A stretch of 64,000 bases of DNA from Blastobasis lacticolella (Eukaryota; Arthropoda; Insecta; Lepidoptera; Blastobasidae): positions 14,520,501 through 14,584,500 of the forward strand of contig LR990053.1 of NCBI GenBank assembly GCA_905147135.1, in the 5' to 3' direction. How positions within the stretch are numbered: the stretch's first letter is position 1; each line of letters starts with the position of its first letter. The notes beneath the pieces are model-generated. The model did no database searches. It had not been told where the DNA came from and saw only the letters and a program-made list of their open reading frames with translations. Shown here one piece after another: positions 1 through 11,100 of this stretch. Both the position numbers and the translations under genes were made by a program.

Positions 1-89
1 GGGTGTCTTTCGGCTGGTATGATGATGATGACAGCGTAAGGTACATATTCATAGATAGAAGGTGGTAGGACTCTGTCAAGTCAGAGGAA

Positions 90-344
90 TCCGCCTGGGT
101 GAGTACCACGGCCTTATCTATTTCTACCGCCGGGCAACAAGGCTTGTATTCTTGTGTTGCGGTTTGAAGGATAAGGTAGCCAGCGAAATGAGGCATGAGG
201 CATTACGTCTTAGTCCTCACAGTGATAACGCACCTGCGGTTTTGCATTTTTGTTACCGGCAACCTAAATGTAGATGAATGAAGATATTATGGGTGACAGT
301 TACCACTTACCATCAAGTGGGCTGTATGCTCGCTTGTCCCTAAG
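90..344 (+). mobile_element. SINE, family S3, abutting S2
   Basis: It contains AGGATAAGGTAGCCAGCGAA, CCTCACAGTGATAACGCACC, CAACCTAAATG and GGGTGACAGTTACCACTTAC, then the shared 3' module. Related copies are at 4405, 35760, 50890 and 55850. The A tail is replaced by the next SINE. Confidence 0.65.
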
Positions 345-697
345 AGATGTAGGGCATAGCGGGGTATCCTGTTCGAATTGGAGCCGCCCGACTGGGGAAG
401 TACCTCCACCTTACAGAACACCGCAGCTAAACAATACTCTTTTAAATAGTATTGTGTTTCTGCCGGTGAGTAAGGTTTCCAGTGCTCCCTGGGGTGGGAA
501 TATGGGGAACCGTGGCTTTGGCAGTGGAGGGACATTTGCCTTTTTGCTGCCAGAGTAACGTGTTATAGAGGTGTGCAATGCATTAGCGATACCCTCGGTG
601 TTGCTTATGTCTATAGGCAGTGATGACCGCTTTCCATCAGGTGGCCCGCTCGCCTGTTTGCCTACCGTAAGACATAAAATAAAATTAAAAAAAAAAT
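345..697 (+). mobile_element. SINE, family S2 type II, full length with A-rich tail
   Basis: It runs from GTAGGGCATAGCGGGGTATC to TGCCTACCGTAAGACATAAA and a poly(A) tail. It is the same as the copy at 8.2 kb in the other orientation. The 3' module (GACCGCTTTCCATCAGGTGG) is the shared one. Confidence 0.75.
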
Positions 698-1459
698 CCT
701 ATGAAAATCATACCTGCGTGTGAATCGCACGTATGAGCTCCACATTTCCGAGCTCTATGGAACCTCGCACACTTGTTTCAATAGAAAAAGGACAACAATA
801 ATACTGAATGTGGCGTAAAAATGAACTATAATGCCACCAATAGGTAATCCATGGAAGAACAGACGCTGACGCTGCCCCCACGATCATTATTATCGATGTC
901 ACGCTCAATTGAATTGTCTTTTTATATTGATACATTGATATTGAAACACGTCATTTTACTAGACTACTGTAGTAGAATAATAAGTGTTCCATATTTAATT
1001 ATTTCGATCAATCTTTTCCCCCTCGGTGGAATAAACGGGGATCGGAAAGGATAACTAAATTATCTACCCAAGCCGCTTGACTTTTTAGACAAAAGAGTTA
1101 ATAAAAACTCTTTGTTTTAGACAGTCTTCGTATGTCGCTTAACAATGCCGATATATCGGTTATTTGGTTCAGCTGTATATATTCTATGGACATCAGCAAA
1201 CACTGTGGGTTTCGGAACATATCGCTCGCTCTGTGCGGTATTAAATGCTACATATCACTCCAATCTGCCAAAGATACAGTGCCTTGTATATGGACGTATT
1301 GATTGTGCTTGTAATTGCAAGGATTTAATTTTTTTCAGTTACTGAGTCTCTCTCCAATTTGTGACCTCTTGCATCAATTTATTATTGGCTAATAATATAG
1401 GTACCTACTTACAAGATTTGACCCAGGACTTTAGCTAGGGACCCTGAGACCAGTAGGAT

Positions 1460-1670
1460 AATTACATAACTCTGTTGTCAACAATTCTCTGATTTCAATG
1501 ATTGAAATTGTTACTTTTGCGATGCGTACGATCGATTTAATTTTTTCCAGTTGATTGCAATGGAACTTTGTTAGCAACTGAACTCATGAAATCGGTGAGT
1601 CGGAATCACGACAGTAACAATTTCAATAATTGAAATCGGAGTATTTTTGGCAACAGCGTTACCTAATTAG
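1460..1670. mobile_element. MITE, copy 1 of a family with AATTACRTAACTCTGTTG ends
   Basis: The left end reads AATTACATAACTCTGTTG; the right end is its complement with changes (CAACAGCGTTACCTAATTA). A second inner inverted motif (AATTTCAATYATTGAAAT) occurs. A related copy in the opposite sense is at 63618-63835. Confidence 0.72.
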
Positions 1671-1727
1671 CTTGCTGTTGAACGATCTCGAGAGCCGTTT
1701 CGCTCTCCGTGCGTTATGTTTTTTTTT

Positions 1728-1862
1728 TTTATTTTATACGGCAGACAAACAGGCAAGCGGGCCAACTGATGGAAAGTGGTCACTGCCGCCTATGGCCATC
1801 AGCAACACCAGGGGAGTCACTGATGCGTTGCCCGCCTCTGAAGAGACCTCTTTGTCTTTTTT
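1728..1862 (-). mobile_element. SINE, family S2 type I, truncated
   Basis: The poly(T) at 1720-1731 is the tail; then comes the shared module CAGGCAAGCGGGCCAACTGA and the type I body CTGAAGAGACCTC. Confidence 0.7.
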
Positions 1863-2041
1863 TTATCACAACAGTGACAAACATGATGAAATGCGGTTTT
1901 TATATTTCGTAACATCCTAGCGTCTTTCTAGGCTCCTGCCAGGGTTCACGTTCACACTATATCTTTCTTCTCCACCTTGCGCGGTCTTCGGCGTTACATA
2001 TTCTAATCCATTAATTTCATGTAATTATTTAGGGGTATCTA

Positions 2042-2622
2042 AAGAGTGATCTAATTCGAGATTCCTATGTAATTTTGACAGTTGTTAGTCGTTACTAACA
2101 GCTGTCAAAATTGTCGTGTGCCATCGTCAAATGTTAGTTTGCAACAATACATTTACAAAATGCTAGTAAGACGCAATTTGCCACATAGCGAATGAAACGT
2201 TAGATGTTTGCGTAGAACGTTCAGAGGTCTCATTATTTCACGTAACGGTGATGTCAACTGGTCGCCAAGATCAAGGCATTTAACGCGTCTATACCAACAA
2301 ACCTGCAACATTGGAACAACTAAAAAGGAACATTTGCGAAGTTATTGCCGAGATAACCCCTGTAACATGCGAAAAATATATCGAAAATTGCCTCGAAAGC
2401 ATGCAGAATGTCCAGAGGCGGCCATTTGACTGACATCAATTTACATATTTATGAATTATCCTAAATATTCGATAAAAGAAAAAAGAAATAAGATTGACTG
2501 ACGTAAATTTTCATATTGATTAATGAATAACATTAAAAACTCGATTATAGAAAAAATAATATGATGTTACATTTTGTATATTGTTGAAATAAATGTTAGG
2601 AATCTCGAATTAGATCACCCTT
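2042..2622 (+). mobile_element. Decayed mariner-like DNA transposon
   Basis: Inverted repeats of 25 bp at 2042-2066 and 2598-2622 (outer ends AAGAGTGATC and AAGGGTGATC, one mismatch) are flanked on both sides by TA, the target duplication of Tc1/mariner elements. The interior holds remains of a transposase: ISRNGDVNWSPRSRHLT then, after a deletion, YTNKPATLEQLKRNICEVIA with a frame change. A second internal palindrome (GACAGTTGTTAGT... at 2077-2110) lies next to the left end. Confidence 0.78.
2200..2435 (+). pseudogene. Mariner-type transposase remnant
   Basis: The sequence covers part of the C-terminal catalytic region; NGDVNWSPRS corresponds to the mariner NSPDLAP/PPRSCDLTP region. The stretch that would hold the last catalytic Asp (LDFFLWG equivalent) is deleted, and the following PATLEQLKxNI is in another frame. 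It cannot make active enzyme. Confidence 0.65.
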
Positions 2623-3214
2623 TATATCTAAAGCAAATATGCACAAAACACCATCCTCTCTTGAGTTAACTTTACGAAACCAAATTCCTCCAACCAAATC
2701 CTTCTTTCATCATAACCAGTTACGAAAATACGAAAGAGAAGCATTGTTTCGTAACTGGTTACGAAAACAATTGCAAATATGGACGAAAGCCAATCTTATA
2801 CAATAAATCAAGCCTCCTACACCGAATACATGTGTAGACCGAGTCCAACTCGACCATAAACCATCTCGGCCAATAGCCTAATCGTAATGCAGCCGGGACA
2901 AAGGATGTGCCCAGAATGCATATAAATTGCCACAGCCATGTGTCTCCGGCATAAAGCCTGTCGATACTCCAATTTCCAATAAGGAGCCAGTGGTGTGGAT
3001 TGCTTCTAGTTATATTAAAACGCTAGGTTTTGCGCGCGACTTCGTCGGCGTGGGAGTAGACAGTTTAGCTATTGCCTGAGTACCATGTCCTTCGTATTGT
3101 ATGAATGCCTGTACCCCGGACTTCAAGCTACCAAAATATAAATAAGTATTTATTCTTGAGTCGCGAACAGACAGACAAACAGAGAAACAGACAAAAATTC
3201 CAAAAAGATTTGTT

Positions 3215-3482
3215 TTCCCTTAGTTCATCATCACAGTCCGTGACAGTCCACTGCAGGAAATAGGGCCTCTCCCACGAAAGGGGAGGTTATTGCCATAATC
3301 TCCACGCTTGGCAGGCGGGTTGGAGATCGCAGTGTTTAAATTTAACAATGGAAAATGCTGCTGCCCATTGTCCAGACTACGGAGACTCTTGATCTTTTGC
3401 CTCGAAAACATTAGTCGCCTTGTACGACACCCACGTGTGTAAGGGGTTGGTGCTATTCTAGTCTGCCGGACACCACACGGTC
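3215..3482 (-). mobile_element. Repeat family C
   Basis: Reverse orientation: tail at the 3215 end (CATCATCACAGTCCGTGACA), start at the 3482 end (GGACACCACACGG). Confidence 0.75.
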
Positions 3483-4067
3483 CTTAGTTATATCTCAGAA
3501 TCCTATCCCAACAATTTTTTTCTGAAATATCTTTATTGTACAGCCACGGACTTTTTACAGATTTATAATAGTATAGATAGTATAGTGGTGCCCGCAACTT
3601 TGTTCGGAGTTTTTCCGGGTTCCATCCCGAGAGAACAGGATACTTTTTTATTTGTAAAGTGATTGAACTCAATCTTACACTATATCTCACTCATTCATCA
3701 TTTAAAACCGCATCCATATCGATTAAGCAGCATATTATTTGTACGTAAAGACAGTGTGATAGGGTGTTCTAGGCTCGGTTTTTAACCTATACCTACGATT
3801 TTAGTTAGAAGTAGAAAAATCCGTCAGAATTCCTCCTAAATCATGGTGACAGATGGTCACATGGTGATCATCAAAATCATCATCACTATCATAAACAGTC
3901 TGGTACAATCACCTGATGTACTTGAGCCTCCTATGGATCAGCGGAGGCATTTGATAAAATTTCCATGCTTGACAGATGGTTTACGGAAATCCTAGTCTCT
4001 CGCGCTGGTTCATCTCGAATTCGTCATTATATCTAGCCTAATCCTAGAAATAAATTATAATCATAGG

Positions 4068-4368
4068 TTGCGATCTCGCCCGCGAGGGCTCGGGGTCCGC
4101 CTTGACTATGATCCAGGATTTGACAGACAATTTAATCACAGTAGAGCGACTGCCATCTGACCTCCGTGTCCGTGTCGTGTCGTGTTCAGTCGCCTGAATG
4201 TGCAGGTTTCATCACGACGTTTTTCCTCACCGTAAGAGCATCGCTTAGTGATCAATTAATGTACATAACTCAAAAAAAGAGTCACTCGTGAATGGCGGCA
4301 GTGGCATTCGAACCCGGCACCTCTCGCTTACGAGTCGTACCCCTTAACCACTAGGTCATGGACGCTTC
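4068..4368 (-). mobile_element. tRNA-derived SINE (family S1)
   Basis: Read on the minus strand, the head is tRNA-like (A box TGACCTAGTGG, B box GGTTCGAATGCC), followed by a body with GTACATTAATTG, GCATCGTTATG-like and GGATCATAGTCAAGGCGG. This is one of at least a dozen related pieces in the window. Confidence 0.75.
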
Positions 4369-4404
4369 AATCTAGCCAGAAATATCTATTAAAAATGACA
4401 CTGG

Positions 4405-4580
4405 ATTGCATAAGTGTAAGTCCGTCGTTTCTTTGAGGCCTAAGATGAAACGCGTCATGCCTGTAATTGCTCTGGCTACCTTATCCTTTAAACCGAAACA
4501 CAACAAGGTTAACATTATTGTTGGCTACAGGAATAGATATGGCGATGGTACTCAATCGGGCGGATTCCTCAGCCTTATTT
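4405..4580 (-). mobile_element. SINE, family S3, partial
   Basis: The minus strand reads in the order of the 55.9-kb copy: GGATTCCTCAG complement, GGCTACCTTATCCTTTAAAC and AACGCGTCATGCC modules. It lies immediately before an S2 copy. Confidence 0.55.
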
Positions 4581-4582
4581 CT

Positions 4583-4795
4583 GTATGATATGGTAGGCAA
4601 ACAGGCAAGCGGGCCACCTGATGGAACATGGTCACCGCTGCCTATGGACATTAGCAACACCAGGGGCCAATAGCCAATGCCGTTCCCAACTCTATAACAC
4701 GTTGCTCTCGTAGCAAATACGCAAAGGCCCCCTGCAAAAGCCACGGTTCCCCAAACCCCCACTCCATGGAGCACCGATAGCTTTGACAGAGTCCT
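4583..4795 (-). mobile_element. SINE, family S2 type II, partial
   Basis: It has the shared module and then the type II body (CTCTATAACACGTTGCTC, GGTTCCCCAAACCCCCACTC). The head beyond that is missing. Confidence 0.68.
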
Positions 4796-5029
4796 ACGCT
4801 CTACAACCTCATAAAATTCCCTCACCCCCGAATGGATTATTCAATATCATCAATAAAATATCAAACTGAATTATGCCCCGAGATCAAAATTTAACACCTG
4901 AGGCGACGTGGGTGACTTTTACCCCGTCCGTAGCCTTTGTCGGCTCCAAACAGTGTTACCAACGCTACTAGCAAAAACGCGCGATATCTTAAAAAACGCT
5001 AGATTTCTAGATTTGGTATGAAAACCGTT

Positions 5030-6600
5030 CGTAAATAGGCGCTAAATGTACAAAAAGAAGCGATATGATGACGTATGAAAACCGAGAACATGTCAAAAAT
5101 GAGCTAGATCTAGCGCCGAAAGTGCTAAGTTGCTGGCTCCAAGCGCAATATATGTCATATAAAATAAAATAGCTGACCTGTAAATTGGCTCGCGAAATAA
5201 AGGCGTGTACCGCATAAATCCAGCGGGTTCATTGTAACGTTGTCACGTCGATAGCAGCACAATAGTGGGTGAAATATGGCCAGTGTTATGGCACTCTAAA
5301 CTAGAGAAGGCTCTTTATTGAATGCATGCGTTTAACGACTCTAAAAAGCCCGTGCCTAGACTGGATTTTACGGAATTAGGGCGAATGAAATTTCGCTGTG
5401 ATGCTGTTTAGTTTATGCAGCGTTGTAAAGCAATAGAGTGTGAATTGGATTGTGGTGGAAAGGCCTGTCACGTAATTTTACGGTACAAATAATGGACGTG
5501 TTTGTAATATCAGTCTTTTCAATGTTGTTCCATCCATTATGTTATTTCTTGCTAATGTACAATACCTACAATGTAAGAAGTATTATAAAAATATGATGAT
5601 TGGAATGGCTAAGTCCAACAAATCCAGGGTGGCGGGTATTGTATTGACGTCAAAAAAGAAAATGAAGTCCCTCGTGTCGAGGGGTATCCGAATCACCCCC
5701 ATGTATGTTTTCAGCGACTTCTCATAGTTTTATGTTTAGTAAGTTATGAATTTTTGTGAGTTTTATACATTACCAACTAAATAAATTTCAAACAAAGTAG
5801 AAGACCATTTCGTGATGTTTTTTCAACTGTAGGTTTATAACTTTGATGAAAGTTATGAAAATATTGGCCTAAAGTGAAAAATGAGGTTGATTCGGATACA
5901 CCACGACCAGACAAACTTAATTTTTTTGTCGTCAATACTCTGGCCATACAGGATGTTATCCATATAAAATATTAAATTATTTTAATCGTTACATTTCCAT
6001 TTGAATAGCGTCACAGCTGCAAATGTCAAAGTGCAACAACCACTATTCAACCTTAACGACTAATTCGAGTCCTAGTATGCACAATAAACGGAAAGTACTT
6101 TAAATAAACTCAAATCACGTGCATCAGGAACCGAAAATAGTAAAATGTTGTTGAGTCCACACAAAACATATTAAAGACGGAAACAAGTCTAGTTATGAAT
6201 GAATATAGCAGTTATCGAAATACGCACCGTATGGCTGCACAAATGGCACGGGTGTAAATCACCCGGTCGAATTGTTATTTTGTCATTAATGCAATAGAAC
6301 ATTGTGAATTTTGTGAGTTATGGCGAGAGAGATGGTGCGATAAACGCTATTAGCATGCGGATAATTTGTCACATAGATTCAATGCTGGCTGGAAGTATCT
6401 AATCGTATGCCTAAATTGTTTCCTGGAAACTAATTGTTGATTGGAATGTTGAATAATAGTAGTTACATAAATTGTCGTTCAATTAAAAGTTACACAAAGG
6501 TAAATTAAGGTATATAAAGAGCATTTGTCTTTGTGCCGTAGCTGTAATTAACTGAAATCTATTAAAAAAAAATCATTCATTGCTGCAATTGGTTCTAAAT
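5030..6600. other. No supported feature
   Basis: AT-rich sequence with many stops in all frames. A 62-codon open stretch at 5539-5727 has no recognisable motif. Nothing else seen. Confidence 0.5.
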
Positions 6601-6624
6601 ATGTGCGCGCGAGAATTAATGTAC

Positions 6625-6790
6625 ATCATCATCATCATAGCGGCCTTTTGATGATCCAATCCTGCATGTACGCCCCTACCCTCTTCTTCCACTCCTGGCT
6701 AAATTTTTCCCGACTCATCTAGTCTCGTCCTACGTGCTGACGTCGTCCGTCCAGCGCTGCGGAGGTCTACCGCGCCCCCTGGTAATGTAC
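6625..6790 (-). pseudogene. RTE-type LINE fragment
   Basis: The minus strand reads RGRPPQRWTDDVST followed by partly broken SGKNLARSGRR and a terminal (ATG)n. RGRPPxRWTDD is the hallmark of the RTE pol C-terminus. Confidence 0.65.
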
Positions 6791-7976
6791 AAAAAGTGAT
6801 TATTGAATAATTTCACAAATTTGGCGAGTCATTGGTTTACCTTTTGTGTAAATGTGACTGAAAGATAGTTTAACACTTTTAGCACCAACAATTATTACCG
6901 TAGATGTATTATATCAAACAGCAGTCTTCTGCTATAGGCTATTGATGTAAAAATGATGGGTAAAAATTACCCTTGCCGTTTCTAGCTTCAAAATCCTCCG
7001 CGATGTGCAAACTATGCGATGTTATCTCTCCAACATTACATGTTGTCATGTTTAAATTTGATAATGGCGTCTGTGTGTTTGCTCACGCCGTTGCCTACAG
7101 CCGCTGGTTTGTTTGCTTGGTCGTGTTTTAGTTCATTAAATTTAAGCTTCGAATGTACGGAGCGGGCGTTTGCAGTCGCTTTACGACTATTAATTTTACG
7201 ACCAGTCCTAGTTTTGTTGTGACGCGGTTTGTTCGGCACATTTGTCTGTGGGACTTGTTTAGAATGATGTCGTAGTAAGCTGGTGGTATAGTGGTTCTGG
7301 GTATATTTTACCCTGTGAGTCATAAAGTATTAACCGGTGATAAATTGCCTTGAGTTTTAACGGTTAAAAGTTAATATTACAGCGTATTTAAGCTACGGGT
7401 TTAAATGAATGTAAATAATGAATATGATGTCACTTATTCACAGAAACATCGTAGTCAATTATGCAGGATTTTCTAAATTTTGTGTTGTTTTGTAATTTAT
7501 AATCCTAATATTCATACGGCAAATGACGCTTACCAGCTTAAGCCTTAAACTGGAAGAGTCTTAAACCTAAATGAGGCCGCTCTCGAATTTTTACAGTTTT
7601 TAACACAGAGTTTGAGCAAGCTATATACTTTAGACACATGAAGTATGTTTCTTTGAACCCTTATCTAGTATGCGAATAGACAAAAGTACGATTTATTAGT
7701 TTGATAATTTTTAATACTTTGTTAGCCTAAACCGCTTCTGGGAGGTAGGTCAAATCAATTCACGAAAAAAGGAAAAAATATACTTCACCATAGGTCGTAA
7801 GCCTCTTTATCAAATACACACAGTATAAAGCACACATAAAAGCGAAATAAACGAACCTACAGCGTAGGCAGAGGGCGTAATCATAATAATCATCACGCCA
7901 AATTGCCAAAGATAAATTTCTCCTCTATAAATTTCATCCTCCCAAATAAACGCTATAACCACACCTTCTTCGATAG

Positions 7977-8129
7977 GTCCCCATCCACGCACACCATGTC
8001 TCCATGGATGAAAAAGCTGTTCCTCCAATTCATGCCGAAGATTCTGATGATGAGGCGCACCAAGTACTCCTTGCCGGACTATGATGACACGTTCGTCTCC
8101 AACGGGTACACGAATGAGTTGGAAATGAG
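7977..8129 (+). CDS. nAChRbeta1: nAChR exon: end of TM3 / start of cytoplasmic loop
   Basis: The acceptor is AG at 7975-7976 and the donor GT at 8130-8131 (gtgggt). The frame needs two bases from the previous exon to complete an Arg codon, then reads SPSTHTMSPWMKKLFLQFMP and on to NELEM, ending two bases into a Ser codon. The MSPW...LPK/MPK...MRR run is the usual opening of the TM3-TM4 loop in insect nAChR subunits. A SINE starts about 45 bp past the donor. Confidence 0.88.
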
Positions 8130-11100
8130 GTGGGTACGATTTTTTTTAACTTTGTTTTTGTAACATTTTTTTCTTTTTTTTTTTTTATATCATAGGGTAG
8201 GCAAACAGGCAAGCGGGCCACCTGATGGAAAGTGGTCACCACTGCCTATAGACATTAGCAACACCAAGAGTAACGCTAATGCGTTGCCCACCTCTATAAC
8301 ACGTTGCTCTGGCAGCAAAAAGCAAATGCCACTCCACTGCCAAAGCCGCGGTTCCCCAAATCCCCACCCGGAGCACTCACCGGCAGAAACACAATACTAT
8401 TTAAAAGAGTATTATTTAGCTGCGATATTCTGTAAGGTGGAGGTACTTCCCCAGTCGGGTGGCTCCAATTCGAACGAGATACCCCGCTATGCCCTACCAA
8501 TCTTAACTTTGTTTTTGTAACATTTTTTTTATACCACTAAGGTGGCAAACAAGCTTATGGTAAGCAGTCGCCGCAGCCTATGGACGTTTGTAATGCCACC
8601 CACTCGTTGCCGACCCCGTATAGACCTTTTCATCATTTTCCTGAAGAACTCCATGTTGTACTCTCCAGGGAAAACCTCTCCAGGTAGTACATTGCACAAT
8701 CTTATGTATACCTTGTGAATGTGTTGTGTGTTGTGTAAGTATGTATGTATGTTCTGTAATAAATTTGCAAGCTTAATTTGACCCACTTCTCGGCGCTGAA
8801 TTGAGCTGAAATTTAATATAGCTATAATGACAATGCATTACTATGGTGCTTAAAATTTAAGTAATAATAATAAAATAAATATTTATACATACATACATAC
8901 ATACTTTAACCTATTTATCATTGTCACGATGCGAAAAAGAATATGGTGCTATGGAGCTGGTCTGATGATAAAGTCGAATGGTGGTCATAGGAACTAATGA
9001 ACGCAACATGATAACGCTATTGTGTTTGGGCTTTTTGGAATGCTCTTGATGAGTACTATACCCGTATATAACATTGAAGGTCTGATGATGGTGATGGAAG
9101 GTGGCCATAAGAACTACTGAACGCAACAACAACCCCATCGTGAGCTCTTTAGAATGGTTTATCATTTGAGTACTTATCGAACAATTTATTTTAATTTTAT
9201 TCTTACATGTTCTATGAACAATGAATTTCTACTGTGATCTATCTCTTACGCTTTTTGCTGCTGAATTTAGACAAATGTAATAAGCCTTTTAGGTGACAGA
9301 ATAAGTTTCCTGCTGAGCTTTTCCCAAGAGAGTGAGCTCTAAAAGACGGATGGGAAAAGATTTTTAAGAGGCCGATACCCGTCGAAATAAACGTCTAACA
9401 CCCACTATCCATCAACTACAATATTCAGCGTGTGTCCGATACGTCGACCAAGCACCTACATACCTCGATGTTGCCTCGAAACCGTTTTAAAATGGATATT
9501 CACGCCTTCATCGCCATGATTTTCCACTTTGGCCACGCGCATTTATCAAGGTGCCACATGGCGCGGTACAGCGCGCCGCAATGCAGAAATAATAGGCTTT
9601 ACACAGCCACAGCATACATTCAACGCATATATTATGCATATATCACACGGGCGCGTCTTTGGTGGGAGATTGTACACGAGTTTCTGTCTGGGTTACGTAA
9701 ATTGGACACTGCAGGCTTGGTGTTGTTCCCTTAACACGCAAACAAAAGATTATTGTAACAGATTTACGGATGAACCAATAAGATTTAGGTTTAGGATTTG
9801 AATTGTGAACTATTTTAGAAATTATATTAAGCGCGTCGTTATCTATGTATACTAATAATATAAAGAAGAAATATTAGTATTTTTGTTTCTGTAGTTTTGT
9901 TTATAATGAATAAAATCAGAAAGTACAGGGCCGATTTAAACAATTCTTTCACTAATAGAATGCTACATTATCACTGTGTAAAACAGGTAATACTTTTTAG
10001 CCAGATAAAATAATAGAGTTCCACGGGAAAGTTGAATATTTACAGAGATCCGAGCTGCGCGAGGGTGAAAGACTAGTCATAATATAAAGTCGACTACTAA
10101 TAATATAAATAACGTAAATTAAATTTGTCTGACAACTTCCAAATACTTCGAGATAGTAGTAATAAACTAATCTAACCATTGAAAATCTTCAAAAAAAACC
10201 CCAACTAAATATTTCCTAACCTACTAAACTGATTTTAATAAAATAAAGCCTAGAACCATCTCGATTAAACTAGCTTACAAATAAATCCCGACCATCAAAT
10301 AACGCTCCAGCCGTTCGGGCCGTACGATGCTACAGACAGACACACAGATCCGCATATACACAAGTCAAACAACACTCTTTTTCGTCTGGGATTAAAAACA
10401 ATTATTATTCACAGTCGCGACAGCCTGACGGATCCTTTTGGCGACTCCAAAAGCGGTGAAAATGGTGACTACAGAAAGTCACCAGCTCCCGAAGATGATA
10501 TGCTTGGTGCTGGGGCGCATCAGCGACCTTCAGGTATGTACCTCATGTGATCAAGAGATTGGATAGAAGCCACGTGATTAGGGTAGACTATCTTGTGTAA
10601 GGCACTGGCCTCTTGCCCTTAGCTTTAGAACTCAACTCATACGATTACACTCACAGAGCAAAAAAAAAATTGCTAATGAAGGTAGCTAACTTTCCAATAT
10701 TTTTGATTATACTATTACTGTTTTGAGGAGTCAGTTCTTTTCAATTGTTTTTAATATTTTCACCAAACAAGATATATGCTAGATAATTAAAATAGAATAG
10801 AATAGAATATATTTTATTGCGTAAAATGTGGTTTACAATAGATCTTAATTTACATTTTCACACAACTTGCCAGAATCTGGCATGCAATAATTTAAAAAAA
10901 CATACATCGATAACGTAAAAATAATAATCATAATGTCAGTTTCAACAATTAAATCATAAAATCCCAATAAATAACTACTTATCCAAAAAAAAAAAGAATA
11001 GGTCAATAAAGAATGAAATAATTTGATAAAAAAAAGAAAATAAAATAATATGTCATTGTACTTATTCACTAATAATACCTATTATATGTCAATACAAGTT

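Noticed and set aside
7019..7222. A hydrophobic open frame upstream of the first visible nAChR exon, considered as a TM1-TM3 exon
   Set aside because: It lacks the conserved TM2 wording and splice borders, and its phase does not fit the exon at 7977.
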